NCBI RefSeq assembly: GCF_003268395.1
Contig: NZ_LQXQ01000030.1
Coordinates: 1 to 49,772 of the forward strand
Length of the DNA stretch: 49,772 nt
Source of the DNA: Acinetobacter sp. CFCC 10889
GTDB taxonomy: Bacteria > Pseudomonadota > Gammaproteobacteria > Pseudomonadales > Moraxellaceae
Direction of reading: 5' to 3'
In this document: in pieces, positions 1 through 8,765 of the stretch
How the letters are laid out: each line of letters begins with the position of its first letter
Position numbering within the stretch: position 1 is the stretch's first letter
Made by a program: the position numbers and the translations under genes
The notes under the pieces: model-generated
What the model was told of the DNA's origin: nothing
Database searches by the model: none
What the model saw: only the letters and a program-made list of their open reading frames with translations

Positions 1-95
1 AAAGCGTCAAGCGTTTGGTCGAAATCACCAAGAATGCGCCGTTTGTTCCTGATGTTGATATTTCTAAGTGTTGTGGGACGTGTGTAGTAGGATAG
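1..95 (+). CDS. Partial phage protein of unknown function, C-terminus only
   Basis: An open frame enters from the left edge and stops at 93-95. About 30 codons are visible, ending with a Cys-Cys-Gly-Thr-Cys run next to the stop. It sits 52 bases upstream of the small terminase gene and on the same strand, so it is probably the last gene before the packaging module. Nothing in the visible part identifies a family, and the short length means it could be chance. Confidence 0.45.
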   Translation, partial: SVKRLVEITKNAPFVPDVDISKCCGTCVVG

Positions 96-147
96 TTTCA
101 AATTTTTTTGCCCACTATTCTTGATGAATCTTGATGGATGGTGAATT

Positions 148-654
148 ATGGCAAGGCTTAAAAAAGCTGAAAAAATCTTTATAGTACGGTCACTTGCACA
201 GTTTATGACCCCCACAGAAGTGGCGAAGGACATCAAGAAAAATTTCAACCTCGATGTTACACCACAACAAGTTGAGTATTACGACCCAACTAAGGTGGCT
301 GGAGCTAAATTACAGCAAGAATTTGTAGATCTATTTAATGAGGCTCGTAAGGAATATTTAGCCCAGCCTTTGCACAACATCATTGGTGCAAATGACATTG
401 TTCAATTACAAATCTTGAGTGATCTTTTGGTGTCAAAGAAAGGCAATACCATTTTGGCCATAAAACTCATTGATCAGATTCAGAAGATTATGAAAGGTCA
501 TTACGAGAAGAAAATAGAGATCTATGGGAAAGATGGTGGACCAATAAAAACCGAGAATGAGCAAAAACAATCTCTACCAAAATACACACCTGAAGAAATA
601 GCGAATCTCACACCAACTGAGCTTTCACGTTTAGCAATTACAGGCAAGTTATGA
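148..654 (+). CDS. Probable terminase small subunit (DUF2280-like)
   Basis: This 168-residue protein is placed directly before the large terminase gene and overlaps it by four bases (ATGA), the usual arrangement for a small terminase subunit. The N-terminal part (about residues 1-45) is Lys-rich and contains a segment (TPTEVAKDIKKNFNLDVTPQ) that looks like a helix-turn-helix for DNA recognition. The middle is helical and charged. The sequence resembles the DUF2280 family found before terminase genes in Acinetobacter prophages. Small terminases recognise phage DNA and load it onto the packaging motor. The family name is from recognition; the role is inferred mainly from position. Confidence 0.7.
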   Translation: MARLKKAEKIFIVRSLAQFMTPTEVAKDIKKNFNLDVTPQQVEYYDPTKVAGAKLQQEFVDLFNEARKEYLAQPLHNIIGANDIVQLQILSDLLVSKKGNTILAIKLIDQIQKIMKGHYEKKIEIYGKDGGPIKTENEQKQSLPKYTPEEIANLTPTELSRLAITGKL

Positions 655-2327
655 CATACGCATTAGATGAAATCGCCCCGCTTATCAAAGCGTGGACGAT
701 TAATACACGCTTGCCTGAAGTTGTTGCGGAGATGACACGCCGTTATTACTACAAAGCAGTTATAGAACAGAACGAGGCAAGCATTCAGGCAGAAATATAT
801 AAATGCAAAACCGATCCAATACATTGGTTTAATAATTGGATATGGACATACGATCCACGTGGTATGGCATTTGGTCTACCTGCAAACATTCCGTTTGTAC
901 TGCGCCCTAAGCAAGTTGAGTTGGTTGATTGGTTATTGGAGCGTGAGAACACCCAAACCCATGGCTTAATTGAAAAAAGCCGTGATGAGGGGATGTCTTA
1001 CGTTGTTTTAGGTTTCTTCCTGCATCGCTGGTTGTTTGTCGAAGGCTTTGCAGGCGGTGTGGGAAGTCGTAAAGAAGAACTTGTAGATAAAAAGGGAGAT
1101 CCTAAAACCCTATTTCATAAGTTCCGTGACATGTTCTCAAAAATGCCTGATTGGATGAAGCCTAAAAAGTTTGTCGAAAAAGTTCATGACAACTATATGC
1201 GAATCATCAACCCGGACAATGGTGCAACCATCACAGGTGAGTCTGGCGATAACATTGGTCGTGGTGGACGTACCACAATGTACTTTCTTGATGAATGGGC
1301 ATTCGTAGAACATCAAGAAGCAGTAGATGCAGCAATATCACAGAATACCAACGTGCATATTAAGGGTTCTACACCCAATGGTATTGGTGATCGATTCTAC
1401 CGAGACCGTTTCAGTGGTCGCTATTCTATTTTTACTATGCCTTGGCGTGCTAATCCTGATAAGAATTGGCGAGTTGAGCTACATGGAAAATTGATTCATC
1501 CATGGTATGAAAAGCAAATCGCAACTTTGGATGATGTGGTTTTAGCACAAGAGGTCGATATTAATTATGCTGCATCTGTAGAAGGCGTGTTGATTCCAAG
1601 TGCTTGGGTTCAAGCCGCAATTGATGCTCATATTAAACTTAAAATTCAACCATCGGGCGAACGCATAGGTGGTCTCGATGTTGCAGATGAAGGTAAAGAT
1701 AAGAATTCATTTGCTGATCGTCACGGTATTGTCTTGCAGTATTTAGTTACATGGTCAGGTGTTGGGGATGACATATTTGGAACTACGCAAAAAGCCATTG
1801 ATATTAGTCTTGAGCGTAATTTAGATCATTTTCTTTACGATGCTGATGGGTTGGGAGCTGGATGTCGAGGCGATGCGCGTGTGATTAATGAGCTAAATCA
1901 AGAAAAAGGCATTCCTGAGGTTGATGTGGATCCATTTAGGGGTTCAGGTTCTGTATTTGAGCCAGATGAAGAAATGGTTGAAGCGCGAAAGAATATTGAT
2001 TTCTTTGCAAACTTGAAAGCGCAAGCATGGTGGTCACTCCGTTTACGATTCCAAAACACATATCGTGCGCTGAAGGGGATGGAGTTTGATTCTGATTCGA
2101 TTATTTCATTGTCCAGTGAAGATCTACCAAAGGCTGAATTAGAAGCCTTAACAACTGAACTGTCACAACCTACATACACAAAAAATGGTGCAGGTAAGAT
2201 TCTAGTCAATAAACAACCTGATGGTGCCTCATCTCCAAACCGAGCAGACAGCGTAATGATTTGCTTTAGTGGTGTTCAGGGGCGCAAAGGTCTTAAACCT
2301 GCAGGTGCGGGTGGTCGAGTTTTCTAA
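651..2327 (+). CDS. Phage terminase large subunit (Mu gp28-like)
   Basis: This 558-residue protein is the packaging ATPase and nuclease that pumps DNA into the prohead. A variant Walker A (EKSRDEGMS, residues 108-116) and a Walker B (FLDE, 212-215) are visible, followed by a coupling motif with STPNG (240-244). The nuclease half has acidic motifs GLDVADEG (341-348) and YDADGLGAG (396-404), with a last Asp in NRADS near residue 530. This layout and length fit Mu gp28-type terminases. The start overlaps the small subunit stop, so the two are probably translationally coupled. The portal gene follows after 15 bases. Confidence 0.93.
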   Translation: MTYALDEIAPLIKAWTINTRLPEVVAEMTRRYYYKAVIEQNEASIQAEIYKCKTDPIHWFNNWIWTYDPRGMAFGLPANIPFVLRPKQVELVDWLLERENTQTHGLIEKSRDEGMSYVVLGFFLHRWLFVEGFAGGVGSRKEELVDKKGDPKTLFHKFRDMFSKMPDWMKPKKFVEKVHDNYMRIINPDNGATITGESGDNIGRGGRTTMYFLDEWAFVEHQEAVDAAISQNTNVHIKGSTPNGIGDRFYRDRFSGRYSIFTMPWRANPDKNWRVELHGKLIHPWYEKQIATLDDVVLAQEVDINYAASVEGVLIPSAWVQAAIDAHIKLKIQPSGERIGGLDVADEGKDKNSFADRHGIVLQYLVTWSGVGDDIFGTTQKAIDISLERNLDHFLYDADGLGAGCRGDARVINELNQEKGIPEVDVDPFRGSGSVFEPDEEMVEARKNIDFFANLKAQAWWSLRLRFQNTYRALKGMEFDSDSIISLSSEDLPKAELEALTTELSQPTYTKNGAGKILVNKQPDGASSPNRADSVMICFSGVQGRKGLKPAGAGGRVF

Positions 2328-2342
2328 TTCATAGGTAAATAC

Positions 2343-3800
2343 ATGGCAAAGTCAAATAAAGACAAAGCGTCAAAAAAGGCTTTGTCTCAAGGGAGCTTAT
2401 ACTCTCAAGAAGCCGTTACACGGTTTTTGGTGAATTTTGGTCGTCAACCTGACACAGATGAGGTTTTAAGAAAGGCAGGTATTCAGCGGCATAAACTCAA
2501 AGTCATCATGGATGATGAAGAGATTGCACAAACAATCGAAACACGATTAGATGCATTGCTTGCTGAGCCAATTCGAATCGAGCCAAATAACACCCCTGAA
2601 GCAGCACATATCTTAAAAGAATTACTGGAATGGTATTTTGAAATTGCATCATGTTGCTTTGGTGCACTTTTGCTTGGTTATTCTGTGCAAGAGGCGGTAT
2701 ATGAAATCAAGAAAGAGGGATATATCGGATTTGAGTGGATTGGTGAAAAACCAATGCAGTGGTTTGAGCCAAAAAATGACGGGCGCTTAATCTATCGGCA
2801 AGAAGGTACTGTTGATGAGAGAGAGGTTGATCAAACTTTCAAGTTTTTCCTTACACGCCGTAAAGCGAGTTATGAGCAGCCGTATGGAAAAGCATTGTTG
2901 GCCACTTTGTATTGGTTGTTCTTTTTTAAGCAAAATGGTTTTAAATTTTGGGCTAAATTTTTAGAGCGGTTTGGCACACCAATTTTACTAGGCAAAGTCA
3001 AAAGCAAAAACACAACGACTGACGACATGAATAACGCATTATTGAACGCTCATGCGCAAAGCGTCCTATCGATTGATGGTGCGGATGATGTTCAAATACT
3101 CTCAACACCAGGTAGTGGCACAGCTGGTTCTTCATTTGAATCATTCAATAATCAATTGCTACGCCAGATTCAAAAAGTTGTTTTAGGACAAACCTTAACA
3201 AGTGGGACTGATGGCACAGGAAGTCGTGCATTGGGTCAAGTGCATGAAAATGTTCGACGTGACAAATTGAAATCTGATATGCGCTTAATCACGCCAACAT
3301 TGCAGGCGATTGTTAATGCTCTCTGTAAGCTAAATAATTGGGGTGACCACAAAGTAATATTGGGTGAGGAGTCTAAGCCGCTTAATAAAGAGCAGGCTGA
3401 GCGTGATGTGCACTTGAAGAATGCAGGCGCAAACCTCACACCACAATACTTCCAACGTGAATATGGCTTGCAAGATGGTGACATTGCTGAACCTGCGCAG
3501 ATACCACAAACACAATTCCACGCATTACCTAAAAATGCTTTTGGCTTTAAAGCGCAAACTCAAAATCTAAAGCCTGAACAGGTAGAACTTGAGCAACTTG
3601 CAACTGATCAGCCTAAAGTTTTGCTGAATGAAGATGACTTAAAGCAGATTGTCGCTGACTCCAAAGACACAAATGATTTAACAACCAAGCTTTATTCGGC
3701 TACCAAGGGTGCATCTGTGGATGAGTTTGAAATCATCATGTCAAAAGCCTTGTTTATGGCAGATGTAATGGGGTATGTGCACGCACAGCAAGGGAAATAA
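2343..3800 (+). CDS. Phage portal protein (Mu gp29-like, DUF935)
   Basis: This 485-residue protein follows the terminase and precedes the F-like head gene, as in phage Mu. Its N-terminal half contains features of the DUF935 family: a segment VTRFLVNFGRQPDTDEVLRK near residues 24-43, then RLDALLAEP and a Trp- and Phe-rich core. The TGSRALGQVHENVRRDK stretch near residues 290-306 also matches portal proteins of this class. Portals form the dodecameric ring at one capsid vertex through which DNA passes and to which the tail attaches. Length is close to the family norm of about 500 residues. Confidence 0.9.
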   Translation: MAKSNKDKASKKALSQGSLYSQEAVTRFLVNFGRQPDTDEVLRKAGIQRHKLKVIMDDEEIAQTIETRLDALLAEPIRIEPNNTPEAAHILKELLEWYFEIASCCFGALLLGYSVQEAVYEIKKEGYIGFEWIGEKPMQWFEPKNDGRLIYRQEGTVDEREVDQTFKFFLTRRKASYEQPYGKALLATLYWLFFFKQNGFKFWAKFLERFGTPILLGKVKSKNTTTDDMNNALLNAHAQSVLSIDGADDVQILSTPGSGTAGSSFESFNNQLLRQIQKVVLGQTLTSGTDGTGSRALGQVHENVRRDKLKSDMRLITPTLQAIVNALCKLNNWGDHKVILGEESKPLNKEQAERDVHLKNAGANLTPQYFQREYGLQDGDIAEPAQIPQTQFHALPKNAFGFKAQTQNLKPEQVELEQLATDQPKVLLNEDDLKQIVADSKDTNDLTTKLYSATKGASVDEFEIIMSKALFMADVMGYVHAQQGK

Positions 3801-3802
3801 AC

Positions 3803-5080
3803 ATGGTCGATTATGTTGAAGCGCTACGCTATGCACGTGGTCGCAATGTTGTGTTGCCTGATGATTTTTACCTACTTGATTTAAAGTCTCGTCATTATGC
3901 AGCGACCGTAAGTCGATTAGCTTCAATTGATCAAATCAAGACTGTACTTGAGCTTGTCAATAAATCACTCGAAAGTGGTAGTACTTTTGCAGATTTCAAA
4001 AAGCAGATTGAATTGGAGGGTATTGAGCTTTCCGAACATCATCTTGCAAATATTTATCGTACCAATATGCAAATGGCGTATGCACACGGTCAATGGGAGC
4101 AACAACAGGGAAATAAGGAATCTCGACCTTATTTGATGTATAGCGCTATCAATGATAGTCGAACACGTCCAACACATTTGGCTCTAGATCGAATCATTAG
4201 ACATATTGATGATGATTTCTGGAAGACACACTATCCGCCAATTGATTTCATGTGTCGTTGTGGTGTTTCTGCTTTGACTGAAAAGCAAGCTCAAAAGCAA
4301 GGCATTACGCCAGATGATAAGTTGCCAAATGTTGAGCGTAAATCAGGTTGGAGCTTTAACCCTGCGACTTATGGAAAGCATTTAAATGAAGTGCTTGAAC
4401 GAAAAATAGTAGATAACCTAATCGACATCCCGTATTCAACTGAAATTCTTGAGATTAAAAGTAAAGCTTTACTTGAGCATGAAGTTGAAAAGGCGATTGT
4501 TGATTCACTAAAGCCGCTTGATCAAGCCAATCGCAAAGTGTTGGATGATTTTATGGAAGGTGTGGCGAGTAAAAGCAAAGATATTGCGCCGTCTGCAGCT
4601 CGTTTTGTGGTTGAGCTTACAACTGAAGATGAAACGCTCACAGATCTACTGCGTGATTCAGTGCAGAAAAAAGACATTGATTTGAAGTCTAAATCTATTG
4701 TTGATTGGATGATGGATTCTTTTAAGTCGATGTTTGGTTTTGCAAAGAATCTAAAGAATAAACTTACAGGCAATAACCTGAAAGGATTTGATTCATTTAA
4801 TTTGCAAAAGGGTAATGTCATTGGCATTCAAACACCAACACTGTTTAAAACAGCGGAGCAGGCAGGCAGAAATATCACGATTTTGGATATGAAAGGTCAT
4901 GCAATTGATTTGTCTAAAATTAATGGTCTGAATGGCTCACTGCTTGCACCTGATTTAAATCTTGAAGTGGTGAGTGTGACTGATACAGATATTGTGTTGA
5001 AACGCACTGATGAAGTTGCAAAGCGGTTGTTTGTGGCGAATGGTGAATTAAGTGAGGTGGTTTGTGGTAGTCAAATGTAA
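3803..5080 (+). CDS. Minor head morphogenesis protein, Mu F-like, with long C-terminal extension
   Basis: This 425-residue protein starts two bases after the portal stop. The Mu F-like signature is clear: NDSRTRPTH (residues 117-125), a Trp at 140, a PP pair and CRCGV (151-155). Such proteins are minor capsid components needed for head assembly and are thought to act near the portal. The F-like domain covers about residues 60-160, leaving over 250 residues downstream. The last 90 residues form a predicted beta-rich segment (ILDMKGHAIDL then LEVVSVTDTDIVLKRT) that recalls the end of ADP-ribosyltransferase domains but lacks the usual catalytic ExE. The F-like call is firm; the extension is not identified. 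Confidence 0.88.
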   Translation: MVDYVEALRYARGRNVVLPDDFYLLDLKSRHYAATVSRLASIDQIKTVLELVNKSLESGSTFADFKKQIELEGIELSEHHLANIYRTNMQMAYAHGQWEQQQGNKESRPYLMYSAINDSRTRPTHLALDRIIRHIDDDFWKTHYPPIDFMCRCGVSALTEKQAQKQGITPDDKLPNVERKSGWSFNPATYGKHLNEVLERKIVDNLIDIPYSTEILEIKSKALLEHEVEKAIVDSLKPLDQANRKVLDDFMEGVASKSKDIAPSAARFVVELTTEDETLTDLLRDSVQKKDIDLKSKSIVDWMMDSFKSMFGFAKNLKNKLTGNNLKGFDSFNLQKGNVIGIQTPTLFKTAEQAGRNITILDMKGHAIDLSKINGLNGSLLAPDLNLEVVSVTDTDIVLKRTDEVAKRLFVANGELSEVVCGSQM

Positions 5081-5408
5081 TTCATGTCGCCATGGTTTTA
5101 ATGGACGCAATGGCAACGGTTACAACCCTTGTGGTTGCGCCGTGTATGTAAAACCTATGAGCGAGGCTGAGATAGCTGAAGCGAAAGTCAAATTTAGAAA
5201 AACTATGGATCAAGATCTACTAGACAATCCACTGTATTCAAAAAGAATTCAGATTGAACCAAAACCTGAATTTGTTGTGCCGCCACGCCTGTTTATTATT
5301 CCTGAGCACAATCAAAAGTTTCGATATATTCCTTCATTTTATCAGCGAGCATCGTTTATTTTCTCGCTTGGTTTAGTAATAGGTATTTTGCTAGGAAAGG
5401 TGCTATGA
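5064..5408 (+). CDS. Small zinc-ribbon-like membrane protein, unknown function
   Basis: About 114 residues from a GTG start at 5064, chosen because a GAGGTGG ribosome binding site precedes it by a few bases; an in-frame GTG at 5052 is the alternative. It overlaps the 3' end of the F-like gene. The N-terminus has CNSC and later CGC (four Cys within about 25 residues with several Gly between), which looks like a small zinc-binding knot. A hydrophobic segment (FIFSLGLVIGILLG) at the C-terminus is a probable membrane anchor. No family was recognised. The Mu Com protein is another small zinc-binding phage protein, but similarity is not evident. Confidence 0.6.
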   Translation: MVVKCNSCRHGFNGRNGNGYNPCGCAVYVKPMSEAEIAEAKVKFRKTMDQDLLDNPLYSKRIQIEPKPEFVVPPRLFIIPEHNQKFRYIPSFYQRASFIFSLGLVIGILLGKVL

Positions 5409-5581
5409 CTGACTGGGATGTAATGCAAAGCGGATATCAAGATAGTGATATATATCCAAGTGTGTGGGATGAAATTAGATACCACATGTTGTTAATGCGA
5501 CATGCTATTAAATGTATCCAAAAAGACGAAGAAATTAAATTTGAAGCCACCTTAACAGGTGGTTTTTTTATTGGAGCATGA
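5405..5581 (+). CDS. Small phage protein of unknown function (58 residues)
   Basis: The ATG overlaps the previous stop as ATGA, which indicates coupled translation, and the stop lies three bases before the protease gene. The product is acidic at the N-terminus (MTDWDVMQSGYQDSDIYPSV) with no signal peptide or clear domain. The last ten codons lie over a strong terminator-like hairpin, giving the ending TLTGGFFIGA. The frame could be partly a by-product of that hairpin, but the tight spacing on both sides supports a real gene. Confidence 0.6.
   Translation: MTDWDVMQSGYQDSDIYPSVWDEIRYHMLLMRHAIKCIQKDEEIKFEATLTGGFFIGA
5547..5569 (+). terminator. Terminator-like hairpin inside a small gene, upstream of the protease gene
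   Basis: Stem CCACCT/AGGTGG with a four-base loop is followed by seven T. It lies in the last codons of the 58-residue gene and 16 bases before the protease-scaffold start. It may attenuate transcription into the capsid genes. Confidence 0.65.
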
Positions 5582-5584
5582 AAA

Positions 5585-6541
5585 ATGCCAGAAGATGAAA
5601 AGCCCAATCAGTACTGTTTTCAGCTCGGGCAACTGAGTATTGATAATGCTGAAGACGGCAAGAAAAAACGTACTTTTTCAGGTGTTGCCTACAGTGGTGA
5701 ACCCATCACAGATCATTGGTATTGGGATCGAATCATTTTTGATTTGGATTCAATGGAATTAAAAGGTCGTATTCCTGCACTGCTCGAACATTCACCACGA
5801 CAGCGTGCCGGTGCGATCAATACCCATTCTATTGATCATCAAACAGGTTTAACCGTTTCAGGTGACTTGATGAGTAACGAGTTCGGGACTCAGGTTGCAC
5901 AAGATTCTGATGATGGTTTTCCATGGCAGATGTCTGTGCGAATTGAGCCTAAGGCAGTCGAAGAAATTCAAGCAGGTGCATCTGTCTCAGTGAATGGAAA
6001 GATGCATCAAGGACCTATCACCGTGTTCCGTGGTGGTCGTATTCGTGAAGTGTCATTTTGTGCATTGGGTGCAGATGACAATACCAACGCTGTGGCAGCA
6101 AGCCACACCCCTAAAACTAATTTTAATCAAGAGGACACAGACGTGACCGAACTCGAACAAGCAAAAGCTCGCATTACGGAGCTAGAAGGTAAAAATACAA
6201 ATCTTGAAAAAGATATCCAAAAGTTCAAAGCAGATAAGCGTGAGGAAGGCATTAAATCACTTGAAACTGCACTGAATAAACAATTTAGCGCAGAAGAAAA
6301 AGCATCCTATACCAATATGGATGATTCATCTTTTGCATTCATGTCGCAACAAATGAAGCAGTTTGCGGGTGGGCAGCCTGCACCTGCACCACAGCAAAAC
6401 AATGCAGTGCCACCGCATTTGGCGCACTTGTTCCAACATCAAGCAACAGGTGGACAAGGTGGCGGGCAACAGGGTGGTGAAGATAAACACCAATTTACAA
6501 CAGGTGCTCAAGCATTTGCAGCGCAAAACAAGGGAGCTTAA
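5585..6541 (+). CDS. Prohead protease fused to scaffold-like domain
   Basis: This 318-residue protein is a capsid maturation protease. The N-terminal domain resembles HK97-type serine proteases, with the likely catalytic His at 69 (LLEHSP) and Ser at 157 (REVSFCALG). From about residue 180 to 215 there is a Glu- and Lys-rich coiled coil, and the tail is rich in Gln, Gly and Pro. That second half looks like a scaffold that guides capsid assembly and is removed by the protease, as in Mu gpI. The gene directly precedes the decoration and major capsid genes. The start has only weak ribosome binding sequence because the previous stop is four bases away. Confidence 0.82.
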   Translation: MPEDEKPNQYCFQLGQLSIDNAEDGKKKRTFSGVAYSGEPITDHWYWDRIIFDLDSMELKGRIPALLEHSPRQRAGAINTHSIDHQTGLTVSGDLMSNEFGTQVAQDSDDGFPWQMSVRIEPKAVEEIQAGASVSVNGKMHQGPITVFRGGRIREVSFCALGADDNTNAVAASHTPKTNFNQEDTDVTELEQAKARITELEGKNTNLEKDIQKFKADKREEGIKSLETALNKQFSAEEKASYTNMDDSSFAFMSQQMKQFAGGQPAPAPQQNNAVPPHLAHLFQHQATGGQGGGQQGGEDKHQFTTGAQAFAAQNKGA

Positions 6542-6544
6542 TCC

Positions 6545-6922
6545 ATGGGTAATACAACATACTTAGGCACAGTAACTCGCGAGACACGCTTATTTAATTT
6601 AGATGTTTCCAAGCTGCGCCGTGCGAATGCCAAAGTTACAACCGCAAAGGCATATAAAGCAGGTGATCTATTAACACTATCTGAAGCCAATGTAGTTGAT
6701 CATGCGCTTGATGAAAAAACATGGAATGTTGTGTGTGGTCAAGATGTAACAGCTGCTCAGGCAACCAAAATGGCAGCAGACGGGATAGAAATCCCAATTT
6801 ATTTTGGTGGCGTGTTCAGTATTGAAGCGATCTGTTTAGCAGGTGTGTATTTAGACACTGCTAAATATGATGCAGCACGCGCCAAAGCAACCCTAAACCA
6901 TATTGAATTCTCAAAAGTATAA
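6545..6922 (+). CDS. Phage head decoration protein (gpD-like)
   Basis: This 125-residue protein lies immediately before the major capsid gene, as lambda gpD lies before gpE. The Gly-rich beta pattern AYKAGDLLTLSEAN and the VVCGQDVTAAQATKMAADG stretch fit the head decoration family, which binds the outside of the expanded capsid and stabilises it. An EFSKV ending leads to a short gap before the capsid gene. The length is slightly above lambda gpD (110). Other names used for such genes are capsid cement or stabilisation protein. Confidence 0.8.
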   Translation: MGNTTYLGTVTRETRLFNLDVSKLRRANAKVTTAKAYKAGDLLTLSEANVVDHALDEKTWNVVCGQDVTAAQATKMAADGIEIPIYFGGVFSIEAICLAGVYLDTAKYDAARAKATLNHIEFSKV

Positions 6923-6934
6923 GGATCTAAATTA

Positions 6935-8011
6935 ATGGCTCAATCATTTATTATTGATGGTGCACCACTCGAATTACTCGATGTAGGTGAGTTGGCGTTG
7001 ATTCACTCAAACTATAAACCAATGAGCACTTGGATTTTAGAAAAGTTTTATCCAAATCGCCCTGCATTTGATCGTGATGAAGTCCCACTGGCTGAACTCA
7101 ATACAGTCCATGATCTTGCCCCATTGGTCTCACCACAACAACCTGGTAAACCATTTGACACTAAACGCGCTGCAAAAGTTGATTTTGTTAAACCTGCATA
7201 CTACAAACCTAAAAATATGGTTACTGCTGCAACGTCATTTGATGAAGCTTTAATGGAGCGTTTGCGTACTGCAGGTATTATCTCAACAGGTAGTCAAAAA
7301 TTATCTGATCAAGAGAAAATGATCATTGCTCAAATTGCGGTAATGAAGCGCAACCATGATGCGATTGATAACTCAATTTTACTGATGGCGACAGAGTTAT
7401 TGTTAAATGGTAAGTATCTGCTTCAGTCAGATGACTATGAGTACAACATGGTTGATTATGAGCGTGACGCATCTTTGACATTTACGCCTGCAACCCCATG
7501 GAACCAACCTGGTGCAAAACCAGTTTCAGATATGGAGTTGATCGAAAAGCTACTACTTGATGCAAATGGTGGAAGCTCGAAAGCTTATTTGATGTCGGGC
7601 AAAGTTTGGGCTGCGTTATTTGCAAATGAAGAGTTCAAAGAATGTTTCATTAAGCCTTATGCAGGTATTGCCGTGCCATATAAACCAAGCCTAAATGTTC
7701 AAGAGGATGCTTCTTTCAAGGGGTATATTGATGACAAAGAAATTTGGGTTTATGACGGCACCTATCGCTTGAAATCAGGCGTTAAGCGTTTTATTCCTGA
7801 TGATTATTTTGGTGCTATCTCGGACTTAAATGGCTCTATTGCTCAGTGTAAAATTAAAAACACATTAGCAAATGGCGCTGTACAGAAATACTTTGACCGC
7901 CAATGGTATAACGAAGATCCAAGCGGTATTTTCTTAATGACCGAATCTGCCCCACTTGCTGTGCCATCAAATAAAAATGGTGTGTGCGGTGGTACGGGCT
8001 TTATTGTGTAA
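6935..8011 (+). CDS. Major capsid protein (phage E family)
   Basis: This 358-residue protein matches the lambda gpE family of major capsid proteins in length and layout. Visible family features are FYPNRPAFDRDEVPLAELN near residues 34-52, LAPLVSPQQPGKP near 57-69, and a C-terminal region ending in a Gly-rich loop. It forms the icosahedral shell. Preceding decoration and protease genes and following connector genes support the call. The ribosome binding site is AAGGAT, about eight bases before the ATG. Confidence 0.92.
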   Translation: MAQSFIIDGAPLELLDVGELALIHSNYKPMSTWILEKFYPNRPAFDRDEVPLAELNTVHDLAPLVSPQQPGKPFDTKRAAKVDFVKPAYYKPKNMVTAATSFDEALMERLRTAGIISTGSQKLSDQEKMIIAQIAVMKRNHDAIDNSILLMATELLLNGKYLLQSDDYEYNMVDYERDASLTFTPATPWNQPGAKPVSDMELIEKLLLDANGGSSKAYLMSGKVWAALFANEEFKECFIKPYAGIAVPYKPSLNVQEDASFKGYIDDKEIWVYDGTYRLKSGVKRFIPDDYFGAISDLNGSIAQCKIKNTLANGAVQKYFDRQWYNEDPSGIFLMTESAPLAVPSNKNGVCGGTGFIV

Positions 8012-8020
8012 GGGGTAAAA

Positions 8021-8305
8021 ATGCCAAAGTATATTGCGCAACAATCCATCGGGCATTTTATGCCAGGTGATGAAATTAAGGGCTTGAGTGATGAACGCAT
8101 TCAAGCCCTTTTAGTATCTGGTGCTATCGCAGAGCCGAAAGAGCCAGAGCTTGAAAAGGATGATGGTTCAGCAGCTCAGATTGCGAGCTTAACCACTGAG
8201 AATGCTGAGCTGAAAGCCAAAGTGACAGAACTTGAAAAGTCGCTTGCAGCATCCGAAAAGAAACTCGCTGCTGAAATTAAAAAGACAGCAGCACCTGAAA
8301 AATAG
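8021..8305 (+). CDS. Small phage protein with N-terminal IGxFxxGD motif and coiled coil
   Basis: This 94-residue protein follows the capsid gene. The first 40 residues carry a motif IGHFMPGDEIKGLSDERI then LLVSGAIAE; a related motif is found in the 56-residue protein encoded at 9698-9868. The remaining part is a charged Ala, Glu and Lys-rich coiled coil. Similar small proteins are common between capsid and connector genes in Mu-like prophages, but the function is unknown. A terminator-like inverted repeat (10-base arms, 8078-8110) lies within the coding region. Confidence 0.75.
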   Translation: MPKYIAQQSIGHFMPGDEIKGLSDERIQALLVSGAIAEPKEPELEKDDGSAAQIASLTTENAELKAKVTELEKSLAASEKKLAAEIKKTAAPEK

Positions 8306-8312
8306 GTGATCT

Positions 8313-8759
8313 ATGTACGCGGATCGTAATGATATGGTCCTGCGTTTCAGTGAATATGAAATTGCCAATCTTGAAAGCACCTTAGGCGGAGTTGAATCAA
8401 TCAATTCTGCTATTCAGGATGCATCGGATATAGCGGATGGCTATGTGGGAGTGAAATATCCCATCCCATTACCTGAAGTTCCCAAGAATCTGAAAATTAT
8501 CATTTGTGATATTGCTCGCTACTTTCTCTGGAAAAATGAAGCAAGTGAAGAAGCACGTAAACGCTATGAGGATGCAATCGCATTTCTAAAGCGTGTTGCA
8601 GATGGTAAGGCAATTTTAACAATCAAGATCACTGATTCGACAGGTCAAGAAGAAGTCGTGAAAGCAGATACATCACCCGCAACCATGCCGATTGGCACAA
8701 CGTATCGAGGTGGCGTGTTTGCTGATGCTGTTTTGGATATGATGCCAAACATTAAGTGA
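8313..8759 (+). CDS. Head-tail connector protein, Mu gp36-like (DUF1320)
   Basis: This 148-residue protein fits the DUF1320 or gp436 family. The N-terminus (YADRNDMVLRFSEYEIANL) and the later DGYVGVKYPIPLP and CDIARYFLWKNEASEEARKR segments are typical. Mu gp36-like proteins are thought to be head-completion or connector components. The gene sits between the capsid gene and the gpG-like gene, the same order as in Mu and B3-type phages. Confidence 0.85.
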   Translation: MYADRNDMVLRFSEYEIANLESTLGGVESINSAIQDASDIADGYVGVKYPIPLPEVPKNLKIIICDIARYFLWKNEASEEARKRYEDAIAFLKRVADGKAILTIKITDSTGQEEVVKADTSPATMPIGTTYRGGVFADAVLDMMPNIK

Positions 8760-8765
8760 GGTCTT

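Noticed and set aside
1898..2209. Long minus-strand frame inside the large terminase gene
   Set aside because: It lies wholly within a well-supported gene, has no ribosome binding site and no recognisable product.
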